Shown here: positions 12,287 to 24,726 of the stretch, piece by piece
Layout of the letters: the number at the start of each line of letters is the position of its first letter
Numbering within the stretch: the stretch's first letter is position 1
Source of the DNA: Haliclystus octoradiatus
Lineage: Eukaryota > Cnidaria > Staurozoa > Stauromedusae > Haliclystidae
DNA length: 64,000 nucleotides
Assembly (NCBI GenBank): GCA_916610825.1
Contig: CAKAJK010000007.1
Coordinates: forward strand, 310,001 to 374,000
Reading direction: 5' to 3'
Position numbers and translations under genes: made by a program
The notes under the pieces: model-generated
The model's input: the letters and a program-made list of their open reading frames with translations, nothing else
Databases searched by the model: none
Told to the model about the DNA's origin: nothing

Positions 12287-13482
12287 GAACATTATTCTTG
12301 TTCAGAATTTTGCACTGATTCCAAATATACTATTTGTGAAATGATTGATCAACTCTAACTCGAGTAATTCGTGTTTGAAGATTTCCTTTGTTTAAAGTTG
12401 AAAATTTGAAACTGTTAAATAGAAGTTTTGAATACAATATTCTTGTTCAGAATTTTTCACTGATTCCAAATATACTATTTGTGAAACGATTACGCCATTA
12501 TAACTCGAGAAATTCTTGTTTTAGTTTGACGTACAAAACTTTGTTAAAATTCGAAATTTCAAAACTGTACATTTTAAACTTTTGAGAACATTATTCTTGT
12601 TCAGAATTTTGCACTGATTCCAAATATACTATTTGTGAAATGATTGATCAACTATAACTCGAGTAATTCGTGTTTGAAGATTTCCTTTGTTTAAAGTTGA
12701 AAATTTGAAACTGTTAAATAGAAGTTTTGAATACAATATTCTTGTTCAGAATTTTTCACTGATTCCAAATATACTATTTGTGAAACGATTACGCCATTAT
12801 AACTCGGGAATTTCTTGTTTTAGTTTGACGTACAAAACTTTGTTAAAATTCGAAATTTCAAAACTGTGCATTTTAAACTTTTGAGAACATTATTCTTGTT
12901 CAGAATTTTGCACTGATTCCAAATATACTATTTGTGAAATGATTGCTCAACTATAACTCGAGTAATTAGTGTTTGAAGATTTCCCTTGTTTAAAGTTGAA
13001 AATTTGAAACTGTTAAATAGAAGTTTTGAATACAATATTCTTGTTCAAAATTTTTCACTGATTCCAAATATACTATTTGTGAAACGATTAAGCCATTATA
13101 ACTCGGGAAATTCTTGTTTTAGTTTGACGTACAAAACTTTGTTAAAATTCGAAAATTCAAAACTGTACATTTTTAACTTTTGAGAACATTATTCTTGTTC
13201 AAAATTTTGCACTGATTCCAAATATACTATTTGTGAAATGATTGCTCAGCTATAACTCGAGTAATTCGTGTTTGAAGATTTCCTTTGTTTAAAGTTGAAA
13301 ATTTGAAACTGTTAAATAGAGGTTTTGAATACAATATTCTTGTTCAGAATTTTTCACTGATTCCAAATATACTATTTGTGAAACGATTACGCCATTATAA
13401 CTCGAGAAATTCTTGTTTTAGTTTGACGTACAAAACTTTGTTAAAATTCGAAATTTCAAAACTGTACATTTTAAACTTTTGA
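12287..13482 (+). repeat. Contracted tetramer HOR (1-2-3-5), second copy
   Basis: Monomers at 12287, 12586, 12885 and 13184 repeat the tetramer at 5111-6306 at the same 7,176-bp offset, so the loss of type 4 came before the long duplication. Confidence 0.9.
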
Positions 13483-14379
13483 GAACATTATTCTTGTTCA
13501 GAATTTTGCACTGATTCCAAATATACTATTTGTGAAATGATTGATCAACTATAACTCGAGTAATTCGTGTTTGAAGATTTCCCTTGTTTAAAGTTGAAAA
13601 TTTGAAACTGTTAAATAGAAGTTTTGAATACAATATTCTTGTTCAGAATTTTTCACTGATTCCAAATATACTATTTGTGAAACGATTAAGCCATTATAAC
13701 TCGGGAAATTCTTGTTTTAGTTTGACGTACAAAACTTTGTTAAAATTCGAAAATTCAAAACTGTACATTTTTAACTTTTGAGAACATTATTCTTGTTCAA
13801 AATTTTGCACTGATTCCAAATATACTATTTGTGAAATGATTGCTCAGCTATAACTCGAGTAATTCGTGTTTGAAGATTTCCTTTGTTTAAAGTTGAAAAT
13901 TTGAAACTGTTAAATAGAAGTTTTGAATACAATATTCTTGTTCAGAATTTTTCACTGATTCCAAATATACTATTTGTGAAACGATTACGCCATTATAACT
14001 CGAGAAATTCTTGTTTTAGTTTGACGTACAAAACTTTGTTAAAATTCGAAATTTCAAAACTGTACATTTTAAACTTTTGAGAACATTATTCTTGTTCAGA
14101 ATTTTGCACTGATTCCAAATATACTATTTGTGAAATAATTGATCAACTATAACTCGAGTAATTCGTGTTTGAAGATTTCCTTTGTTTAAAGTTGAAAATT
14201 TGAAACTGTTAAATAGAAGTTTTGAATACAATATTCTTGTTCAGAATTTTTCACTGATTCCAAATATACTATTTGTGAAACGATTACGCCATTATAACTC
14301 GGGAAATTCTTGTTTTAGTTTGACGTACAAAACTTTGTTAAAATTCGAAATTTCAAAACTGTACATTTTTAACTTTTGA
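13483..14379 (+). repeat. Three monomers matching 6307-7203 at 7,176-bp offset
   Basis: Monomers at 13483, 13782 and 14081. They match 6307-7203 including tgaaataatt (14137). One difference was found: agaag here (A at 13919) against agagg (G at 6743). Confidence 0.9.
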
Positions 14380-14977
14380 GAACATTATTCTTGTTCAAAA
14401 TTTTGCACTGATTCCAAATATACTATTTGTGAAATGATTGCTCAGCTATAACTCGAGTAATTCGTGTTTGAAGATTTCCTTTGTTTAAAGTTGAAAATTT
14501 GAAACTGTTAAATAGAGGTTTTGAATACAATATTCTTGTTCAGAATTTTTCACTGATTCCAAATATACTATTTGTGAAACGATTACGCCATTATAACTCG
14601 AGAAATTGTTGTTTTAGTTTGACGTACAAAACTTTGTTAAAATTCGAAATTTCAAAACTGTACATTTTAAACTTTTGAGAACATTATTCTTGTTCAGAAT
14701 TTTGCACTGATTCCAAATATACTATTTGTGAAATGATTGATCAACTATAACTCGAGTAATTCGTGTTTGAAGATTTCCTTTGTTTAAAGTTGAAAATTTG
14801 AAACTGTTAAATAGAGGTTTTGAATACAATATTCTTGTTCAGAATTTTTCACTGATTCCAAATATACTATTTGTGAAACGATTACGCCATTATAACTCGA
14901 GAAATTCTTGTTTTAGTTTGACGTACAAAACTTTGTTAAAATTCGAAATTTCAAAACTGTACATTTTAAACTTTTGA
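14380..14977 (+). repeat. Two type-5 monomers, the first with a private G
   Basis: Monomers at 14380 and 14679. The first has attgttgtttt in B instead of attcttgtttt. The same C to G recurs in the monomer at 17669, linking these two copies. Confidence 0.9.
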
Positions 14978-16771
14978 GAACATTATTCTTGTTCAGAATT
15001 TTGCACTGATTCCAAATATACTATTTGTGAAATGATTGCTCAACTATAACTCGAGTAATTCGTGTTTGAAGATTTCCTTTGTTTAAAGTTGAAAATTTGA
15101 AACTGTTAAATAGAAGTTTTGAATACAATATTCTTGTTCAGAATTTTTCACTGATTCCAAATATACTATTTGTGAAACGATTACGCCATTATAACTCGGG
15201 AATTTCTTGTTTTAGTTTGACGTACAAAACTTTGTTAAAATTCGAAATTTCAAAACTGTGCATTTTAAACTTTTGAGAACATTATTCTTGTTCAGAATTT
15301 TGCACTGATTCCAAATATACTATTTGTGAAATGATTGCTCAACTATAACTCGAGTAATTAGTGTTTGAAGATTTCCCTTGTTTAAAGTTGAAAATTTGAA
15401 ACTGTTAAATAGAAGTTTTGAATACAATATTCTTGTTCAGAATTTTTCACTGATTCCAAATATACTATTTGTGAAACGATTAAGCCATTATAACTCGGGA
15501 AATTCTTGTTTTAGTTTGACGTACAAAACTTTGTTAAAATTCGAAAATTCAAAACTGTACATTTTAAACTTTTGAGAACATTATTCTTGTTCAGAATTTT
15601 GCACTGATTCCAAATATACTATTTGTGAAATGATTGATCAACTATAACTCGAGTAATTCGTGTTTGAAGATTTCCTTTGTTTAAAGTTGAAAATTTGAAA
15701 CTGTTAAATAGAGGTTTTGAATACAATATTCTTGTTCAGAATTTTTCACTGATTCCAAATATACTATTTGTGAAACGATTACGCCATTATAACTCGAGAA
15801 ATTCTTGTTTTAGTTTGACGTACAAAACTTTGTTAAAATTCGAAATTTCAAAACTGTACATTTTAAACTTTTGAGAACATTATTCTTGTTCAGAATTTTG
15901 CACTGATTCCAAATATACTATTTGTGAAATGATTGATCAACTATAACTCGAGTAATTCGTGTTTGAAGATTTCCTTTGTTTAAAGTTGAAAATTTGAAAC
16001 TGTTAAATAGAAGTTTTGAATACAATATTCTTGTTCAGAATTTTTCACTGATTCCAAATATACTATTTGTGAAACGATTACGCCATTATAACTCGGGAAT
16101 TTCTTGTTTTAGTTTGACGTACAAAACTTTGTTAAAATTCGAAATTTCAAAACTGTGCATTTTAAACTTTTGAGAACATTATTCTTGTTCAGAATTTTGC
16201 ACTGATTCCAAATATACTATTTGTGAAATGATTGCTCAACTATAACTCGAGTAATTAGTGTTTGAAGATTTCCCTTGTTTAAAGTTGAAAATTTGAAACT
16301 GTTAAATAGAAGTTTTGAATACAATATTCTTGTTCAGAATTTTTCACTGATTCCAAATATACTATTTGTGAAACGATTAAGCCATTATAACTCGGGAAAT
16401 TCTTGTTTTAGTTTGACGTACAAAACTTTGTTAAAATTCGAAAATTCAAAACTGTACATTTTTAACTTTTGAGAACATTATTCTTGTTCAAAATTTTGCA
16501 CTGATTCCAAATATACTATTTGTGAAATGATTGCTCAGCTATAACTCGAGTAATTCGTGTTTGAAGATTTCCTTTGTTTAAAGTTGAAAATTTGAAACTG
16601 TTAAATAGAGGTTTTGAATACAATATTCTTGTTCAGAATTTTTCACTGATTCCAAATATACTATTTGTGAAACGATTACGCCATTATAACTCGAGAAATT
16701 CTTGTTTTAGTTTGACGTACAAAACTTTGTTAAAATTCGAAATTTCAAAACTGTACATTTTAAACTTTTGA
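14978..16771 (+). repeat. Two trimeric HOR copies (2-3-5)
   Basis: Monomers at 14978, 15277 and 15576, then 15875, 16174 and 16473. Each 897-bp trimer lacks types 1 and 4 of the pentamer. The type-3 member at 15277 ends attttaaac rather than atttttaac, so the two trimers are not identical. Confidence 0.9.
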
Positions 16772-19462
16772 GAACATTATTCTTGTTCAGAATTTTGCAC
16801 TGATTCCAAATATACTATTTGTGAAATGATTGATCAACTATAACTCGAGTAATTCGTGTTTGAAGATTTCCTTTGTTTAAAGTTGAAAATTTGAAACTGT
16901 TAAATAGAAGTTTTGAATACAATATTCTTGTTCAGAATTTTTCACTGATTCCAAATATACTATTTGTGAAACGATTACGCCATTATAACTCGGGAAATTC
17001 TTGTTTTAGTTTGACGTACAAAACTTTGTTAAAATTCGAAATTTCAAAACTGTACATTTTAAACTTTTGAGAACATTATTCTTGTTCAGAATTTTGCACT
17101 GATTCCAAATATACTATTTGTGAAATGATTGCTCAACTATAACTCGAGTAATTCGTGTTTGAAGATTTCCCTTGTTTAAAGTTGAAAATTTGAAACTGTT
17201 AAATAGAAGTTTTGAATACAATATTCTTGTTCAGAATTTTTCACTGATTCCAAATATACTATTTGTGAAACGATTACGCCATTATAACTCGAGAAATTCT
17301 TCTTTTAGTTTGACATACAAAACTTTGTTAAAATTCGAAATTTCAAAACTGTACATTTTAAACTTTTGAGAACATTATTCTTGTTCAGAATTTTGCACTG
17401 ATTCCAAATATACTATTTGTGAAATGATTGCTCAACTATAACTCGAGTAATTAGTGTTTGAAGATTTCCCTTGTTTAAAGTTGAAAATTTGAAACTGTTA
17501 AATAGAAGTTTTGAATACAATATTCTTGTTCAGAATTTTTCACTGATTCCAAATATACTATTTGTGAAACGATTAAGCCATTATAACTCGGGAAATTCTT
17601 GTTTTAGTTTGACGTACAAAACTTTGTTAAAATTCGAAATTTCAAAACTGTACATTTTTAAATTTTGAGAACATTATTCTTGTTCAAAATTTTGCACTGA
17701 TTCCAAATATACTATTTGTGAAATGATTGCTCAGCTATAACTCGAGTAATTCGTGTTTGAAGATTTCCTTTGTTTAAAGTTGAAAATTTGAAACTGTTAA
17801 ATAGAGGTTTTGAATACAATATTCTTGTTCAGAATTTTTCACTGATTCCAAATATACTATTTGTGAAACGATTACGCCATTATAACTCGAGAAATTGTTG
17901 TTTTAGTTTGACGTACAAAACTTTGTTAAAATTCGAAATTTCAAAACTGTACATTTTAAACTTTTGAGAACATTATTCTTGTTCAGAATTTTGCACTGAT
18001 TACAAATATACTATTTGTGAAATGATTGATCAACTATAACTCGAGTAATTCGTGTTTGAAGATTTCCTTTGTTTAAAGTTGAAAATTTGAAACTGTTAAA
18101 TAGAAGTTTTGAATACAATATTCTTGTTCAGAATTTTTCACTGATTCCAAATATACTATTTGTGAAACGATTACGCCATTATAACTCGGGAAATTCTTGT
18201 TTTAGTTTGACGTACAAAACTTTGTTAAAATTCGAAATTTCAAAACTGTGCATTTTAAACTTTTGAGAACATTATTCTTGTTCAGAATTTTGCACTGATT
18301 CCAAATATACTATTTGTGAAATGATTGCTCAACTATAACTCGAGTAATTAGTGTTTGAAGATTTCCCTTGTTTAAAGTTGAAAATTTGAAACTGTTAAAT
18401 AGAAGTTTTGAATACAATATTCTTGTTCAGAATTTTTCACTGATTCCAAATATACTATTTGTGAAACGATTAAGCCATTATAACTCGGGAAATTCTTGTT
18501 TTAGTTTGACGTACAAAACTTTGTTAAAATTCGAAAATTCAAAACTGTACATTTTTAACTTTTGAGAACATTATTCTTGTTCAAAATTTTGCACTGATTC
18601 CAAATATACTATTTGTGAAATGATTGCTCAGCTATAACTCGAGTAATTCGTGTTTGAAGATTTCCTTTGTTTAAAGTTGAAAATTTGAAACTGTTAAATA
18701 GAGGTTTTGAATACAATATTCTTGTTCAGAATTTTTCACTGATTCCAAATATACTATTTGTGAAACGATTACGCCATTATAACTCGAGAAATTCTTGTTT
18801 TAGTTTGACGTACAAAACTTTGTTAAAATTCGAAATTTCAAAACTGTACATTTTAAACTTTCGAGAACATTATTCTTGTTCAGAATTTTGCACTGATTCC
18901 AAATATACTATTTGTGAAATGATTGATCAACTATAACTCGAGTAATTCGTGTTTGAAGATTTCCTTTGTTTAAAGTTGAAAATTTGAAACTGTTAAATAG
19001 AAGTTTTGAATACAATATTCTTGTTCAGAATTTTTCACTGATTCCAAATATACTATTTGTGAAACGATTACGCCATTATAACTCGGGAAATTCTTGTTTT
19101 AGTTTGACGTACAAAACTTTGTTAAAATTCGAAATTTCAAAACTGTACATTTTAAACTTTTGAGAACATTATTCTTGTTCAGAATTTTGCACTGATTCCA
19201 AATATACTATTTGTGAAATGATTGATCAACTATAACTCGAGTAATTCGTGTTTGAAGATTTCCTTTGTTTAAAGTTGAAAATTTGAAACTGTTAAATAGA
19301 AGTTTTGAATACAATATTCTTGTTCAGAATTTTTCACTGATTCCAAATATACTATTTGTGAAACGATTACGCCATTATAACTCGGGAAATTCTTGTTTTA
19401 GTTTGACGTACAAAACTTTGTTAAAATTCGAAATTTCAAAACTGTACATTTTAAACTTTTGA
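16772..19462 (+). repeat. Transitional block of nine mixed monomers
   Basis: Monomers start at 16772 (7), 17071 (1'), 17370 (8-like), 17669 (5 with attgttg), 17968 (2'), 18267 (3), 18566 (5), 18865 (7) and 19164 (7). The gacatac variant, typical of the right-hand domains, first appears at 17071-17369. Private changes include attcttctttt in that monomer, tacaaatata near 18001, and T to C at 18862, which removes the TGA at a monomer junction. This is where the pentamer-dominated left part ends. Confidence 0.88.
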
Positions 19463-19616
19463 GAACATTATTCTTGTTCAGAATTTTGCACTGATTCCAA
19501 ATATACTATTTGTGAAACGATTACGCCATTATAACTCGAGAAATTCTTGTTTTAGTTTGACATACAAAACTTTGTTAAAATTCGAAATTTCAAAACTGTA
19601 CATTTTAAACTTTTGA
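19463..19616 (+). repeat. H half unit 1 (154 bp), cgattacgcc form
   Basis: First extra half unit. It starts as half A (gaacattattcttg, then ttttgcactg) and continues as half B (acgcc, ctcgag, gacatac). Unlike the other H units it keeps cgattacgcc rather than cggttacgcc, so it may be an early or converted form. Confidence 0.92.
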
Positions 19617-19915
19617 GAACATTATTCTTGTTCAGAATTTTGCACTGATTCCAAATATACTATTTGTGAAATGATTGCTCAACTATAACTCGAGTAATTC
19701 GTGTTTGAAGATTTCCTTTGTTTAAAGTTGAAAATTTGAAACTGTTAAATAGAAGTTTTGAATACAATATTCTTGTTCAGAATTTTTCACTGATTCCAAA
19801 TATACTATTTGTGAAACGATTACGCCATTATAACTCGGGAAATTCTTGTTTTAGTTTGACGTACAAAACTTTGTTAAAATTCGAAATTTCAAAACTGTAC
19901 ATTTTAAACTTTTGA
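19617..19915 (+). repeat. Single type-7 monomer between H units
   Basis: With the H units on each side it makes the 1.5-monomer (453-bp) periodicity 7-H, 7-H. Confidence 0.9.
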
Positions 19916-20069
19916 GAACATTATTCTTGTTCAGAATTTTGCACTGATTCCAAATATACTATTTGTGAAACGGTTACGCCATTATAACTCGAGAAATTCT
20001 TGTTTTAGTTTGACATACAAAACTTTGTTAAAATTCGAAATTTCAAAACTGTACATTTTAAACTTTTGA
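19916..20069 (+). repeat. H half unit 2
   Basis: A-like start and B-like end with cggttacgcc, ctcgag and gacatac; this is the standard H form. Confidence 0.92.
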
Positions 20070-20667
20070 GAACATTATTCTTGTTCAGAATTTTGCACTG
20101 ATTCCAAATATACTATTTGTGAAATGATTGCTCAACTATAACTCGAGTAATTCGTGTTTGAAGATTTCCCTTGTTTAAAGTTGAAAATTTGAAACTGTTA
20201 AATAGAAGTTTTGAATACAATATTCTTGTTCAGAATTTTTCACTGATTCCAAATATACTATTTGTGAAACGATTACGCCATTATAACTCGAGAAATTCTT
20301 GTTTTAGTTTGACGTACAAAACTTTGTTAAAATTCGAAATTTCAAAACTGTACATTTTAAACTTTTGAGAACATTATTCTTGTTCAGAATTTTGCACTGA
20401 TTCCAAATATACTATTTGTGAAATGATTGATCAACTATAACTCGAGTAATTCGTGTTTGAAGATTTCCTTTGTTTAAAGTTGAAAATTTGAAACTGTTAA
20501 ATAGAAGTTTTGAATACAATATTCTTGTTCGAAATTTTTCACTGATTCCAAATATACTATTTGTGAAACGATTACGCCATTATAACTCGGGAAATTCTTG
20601 GTTTAGTTTGACGTACAAAACTTTGTTAAAATTCGAAATTTCAAAACTGTACATTTTAAACTTTTGA
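20070..20667 (+). repeat. Monomers 1'-7, the second with private changes
   Basis: Monomers at 20070 and 20369. The second has ttcgaaattttt (AG changed to GA at 20531-20532) and cttggtttag (T to G at 20601). Neither change was seen elsewhere in the window. Confidence 0.9.
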
Positions 20668-20821
20668 GAACATTATTCTTGTTCAGAATTTTGCACTGAT
20701 TCCAAATATACTATTTGTGAAACGGTTACGCCATTATAACTCGAGAAATTCTTGTTTTAGTTTGACATACAAAACTTTGTTAAAATTCGAAATTTCAAAA
20801 CTGTACATTTTAAACTTTTGA
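20668..20821 (+). repeat. H half unit 3
   Basis: Standard H form; it closes the 752-bp module 1'-7-H that starts at 20070. Confidence 0.92.
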
Positions 20822-22316
20822 GAACATTATTCTTGTTCAGAATTTTGCACTGATTCCAAATATACTATTTGTGAAATGATTGCTCAACTATAACTCGAGT
20901 AATTCGTGTTTGAAGATTTCCCTTGTTTAAAGTTGAAAATTTGAAACTGTTAAATAGAAGTTTTGAATACAATATTCTTGTTCAGAATTTTTCACTGATT
21001 CCAAATATACTATTTGTGAAACGATTACGCCATTATAACTCGAGAAATTCTTGTTTTAGTTTGACGTACAAAACTTTGTTAAAATTCGAAATTTCAAAAC
21101 TGTACATTTTAAACTTTTGAGAACATTATTCTTGTTCAGAATTTTGCACTGATTCCAAATATACTATTTGTGAAATGATTGATCAACTATAACTCGAGTA
21201 ATTCGTGTTTGAAGATTTCCTTTGTTTAAAGTTGAAAATTTGAAACTGTTAAATAGAAGTTTTGAATACAATATTCTTGTTCAGAATTTTTCACTGATTC
21301 CAAATATACTATTTGTGAAACGATTACGCCATTATAACTCGGGAAATTCTTGTTTTAGTTTGACGTACAAAACTTTGTTAAAATTCGAAATTTCAAAACT
21401 GTACATTTTAAACTTTTGAGAACATTATTCTTGTTCAGAATTTTGCACTGATTCCAAATATACTATTTGTGAAATGATTGCTCAACTATAACTCGAGTAA
21501 TTCGTGTTTGAAGATTTCCCTTGTTTAAAGTTGAAAATTTGAAACTGTTAAATAGAAGTTTTGAATACAATATTCTTGTTCAGAATTTTTCACTGATTCC
21601 AAATATACTATTTGTGAAACGATTACGCCATTATAACTCGAGAAATTCTTGTTTTAGTTTGACGTACAAAACTTTGTTAAAATTCGAAATTTCAAAACTG
21701 TACATTTTAAACTTTTGAGAACATTATTCTTGTTCAGAATTTTGCACTGATTCCAAATATACTATTTGTGAAATGATTGATCAACTATAACTCGAGTAAT
21801 TCGTGTTTGAAGATTTCCTTTGTTTAAAGTTGAAAATTTGAAACTGTTAAATAGAAGTTTTGAATACAATATTCTTGTTCAGAATTTTTCACTGATTCCA
21901 AATATACTATTTGTGAAACGATTACGCCATTATAACTCGGGAAATTCTTGTTTTAGTTTGACGTACAAAACTTTGTTAAAATTCGAAATTTCAAAACTGT
22001 ACATTTTAAACTTTTGAGAACATTATTCTTGTTCAGAATTTTGCACTGATTCCAAATATACTATTTGTGAAATGATTGATCAACTATAACTCGAGTAATT
22101 CGTGTTTGAAGATTTCCTTTGTTTAAAGTTGAAAATTTGAAACTGTTAAATAGAAGTTTTGAATACAATATTCTTGTTCAGAATTTTTCACTGATTCCAA
22201 ATATACTATTTGTGAAACGATTACGCCATTATAACTCGGGAAATTCTTGTTTTAGTTTGACGTACAAAACTTTGTTAAAATTCGAAATTTCAAAACTGTA
22301 CATTTTAAACTTTTGA
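20822..22316 (+). repeat. Five monomers 1'-7-1'-7-7 without an H unit
   Basis: Monomers at 20822, 21121, 21420, 21719 and 22018. Two 1'-7 pairs lie next to each other with no H between them, so here the 1'-7 dimer repeats on its own. Confidence 0.9.
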
Positions 22317-22470
22317 GAACATTATTCTTGTTCAGAATTTTGCACTGTTTCCAAATATACTATTTGTGAAACGGTTACGCCATTATAACTCGAGAAATTC
22401 TTGTTTTAGTTTGACATACAAAACTTTGTTAAAATTCGAAATTTCAAAACTGTACATTTTTAACTTTTGA
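22317..22470 (+). repeat. H half unit 4, with gcactgtttcc
   Basis: Has gcactgtttcc instead of gcactgattcc, a change shared only with the H unit at 24573, 2,256 bp (3x752) away. It ends atttttaac, unlike the usual attttaaac. Confidence 0.92.
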
Positions 22471-23068
22471 GAACATTATTCTTGTTCAAAATTTTGCACT
22501 GATTCCAAATATACTATTTGTGAAATGATTGCTCAATTATAACTCGAGTAATTAGTGTTTGAAGATTTCCCTTGTTTAAAGTTGAAAATTTGAAACTGTT
22601 AAATAGAAGTTTTGAATACAATATTCTTGTTCAGAATTTTTCACTGATTCCAAATATACTATTTGTGAAACGATTAAGCCATTATAACTCGGGAAATTCT
22701 TGTTTTAGTTTGACGTACAAAACTTTGTTAAAATTCGAAATTTCAAAACTGTACATTTTTAACTTTTGAGAACATTATTCTTGTTCAAAATTTTGCACTG
22801 ATTCCAAATATACTATTTGTGAAATGATTGCTCAGCTATAACTCGAGTAATTCGTGTTTGAAGATTTCCTTTGTTTAAAGTTGAAAATTTGAAACTGTTA
22901 AATAGAAGTTTTGAATACAATATTCTTGTTCAGAATTTTTCACTGATTCCAAATATACTATTTGTGAAACGATTAAGCCATTATAACTCGGGAAATTCTT
23001 GTTTTAGTTTGACGTACAAAACTTTGTTAAAATTCGAAAATTCAAAACTGTACATTTTTAACTTTTGA
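22471..23068 (+). repeat. Monomers 8-3
   Basis: Monomers at 22471 and 22770. The first has the A-half variant gctcaattataac with taattagtg, also seen at 25026. The second has gctcagct in A and cgaaaattc in B. Confidence 0.9.
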
Positions 23069-23222
23069 GAACATTATTCTTGTTCAGAATTTTGCACTGA
23101 TTCCAAATATACTATTTGTGAAACGGTTACGCCATTATAACTCGAGAAATTCTTGTTTTAGTTTGACATACAAAACTTTGTTAAAATTCGAAATTTCAAA
23201 ACTGTACATTTTAAACTTTTGA
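23069..23222 (+). repeat. H half unit 5
   Basis: Standard H form following a type-3 monomer, an unusual left neighbour; most H units follow type 7 or 5. Confidence 0.92.
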
Positions 23223-23820
23223 GAACATTATTCTTGTTCAGAATTTTGCACTGATTCCAAATATACTATTTGTGAAATGATTGCTCAACTATAACTCGAG
23301 TAATTCGTGTTTGAAGATTTCCCTTGTTTAAAGTTGAAAATTTGAAACTGTTAAATAGAAGTTTTGAATACAATATTCTTGTTCAGAATTTTTCACTGAT
23401 TCCAAATATACTATTTGTGAAACGATTACGCCATTATAACTCGAGAAATTCTTGTTTTAGTTTGACGTACAAAACTTTGTTAAAATTCGAAATTTCAAAA
23501 CTGTACATTTTAAACTTTTGAGAACATTATTCTTGTTCAGAATTTTGCACTGATTCCAAATATACTATTTGTGAAATGATTGATCAACTATAACTCGAGT
23601 AATTCGTGTTTGAAGATTTCCTTTGTTTAAAGTTGAAAATTTGAAACTGTTAAATAGAAGTTTTGAATACAATATTCTTGTTCAGAATTTTTCACTGATT
23701 CCAAATATACTATTTGTGAAACGATTACGCCATTATAACTCGGGAAATTCTTGTTTTAGTTTGACGTACAAAACTTTGTTAAAATTCGAAATTTCAAAAC
23801 TGTACATTTTAAACTTTTGA
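23223..23820 (+). repeat. Monomers 1'-7 of a 752-bp module
   Basis: Monomers at 23223 and 23522. With the next H unit they form 23223-23974, the first of two adjacent 752-bp modules. Confidence 0.92.
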
Positions 23821-23974
23821 GAACATTATTCTTGTTCAGAATTTTGCACTGATTCCAAATATACTATTTGTGAAACGGTTACGCCATTATAACTCGAGAA
23901 ATTCTTGTTTTAGTTTGACATACAAAACTTTGTTAAAATTCGAAATTTCAAAACTGTACATTTTAAACTTTTGA
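23821..23974 (+). repeat. H half unit 6
   Basis: Standard H form; right end of the 752-bp module 23223-23974. Confidence 0.92.
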
Positions 23975-24572
23975 GAACATTATTCTTGTTCAGAATTTTG
24001 CACTGATTCCAAATATACTATTTGTGAAATGATTGCTCAACTATAACTCGAGTAATTCGTGTTTGAAGATTTCCCTTGTTTAAAGTTGAAAATTTGAAAC
24101 TGTTAAATAGAAGTTTTGAATACAATATTCTTGTTCAGAATTTTTCACTGATTCCAAATATACTATTTGTGAAACGATTACGCCATTATAACTCGAGAAA
24201 TTCTTGTTTTAGTTTGACGTACAAAACTTTGTTAAAATTCGAAATTTCAAAACTGTACATTTTAAACTTTTGAGAACATTATTCTTGTTCAGAATTTTGC
24301 ACTGATTCCAAATATACTATTTGTGAAATGATTGATCAACTATAACTCGAGTAATTCGTGTTTGAAGATTTCCTTTGTTTAAAGTTGAAAATTTGAAACT
24401 GTTAAATAGAAGTTTTGAATACAATATTCTTGTTCAGAATTTTTCACTGATTCCAAATATACTATTTGTGAAACGATTACGCCATTATAACTCGGGAAAT
24501 TCTTGTTTTAGTTTGACGTACAAAACTTTGTTAAAATTCGAAATTTCAAAACTGTACATTTTAAACTTTTGA
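23975..24572 (+). repeat. Monomers 1'-7 of the second tandem 752-bp module
   Basis: Monomers at 23975 and 24274, repeating 23223-23820 at an offset of 752 bp. Confidence 0.92.
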
Positions 24573-24726
24573 GAACATTATTCTTGTTCAGAATTTTGCA
24601 CTGTTTCCAAATATACTATTTGTGAAACGGTTACGCCATTATAACTCGAGAAATTCTTGTTTTAGTTTGACATACAAAACTTTGTTAAAATTCGAAATTT
24701 CAAAACTGTACATTTTAAACTTTTGA
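24573..24726 (+). repeat. H half unit 7, with gcactgtttcc
   Basis: Shares gcactgtttcc with the H unit at 22317, but ends attttaaac. Confidence 0.92.

Noticed and set aside
18667..18936. Longer 89-codon frame running across a monomer junction
   Set aside because: It results from one T to C change at 18862 that removes the usual TGA. It also starts at TTG and reads into the next A half with no sign of coding.
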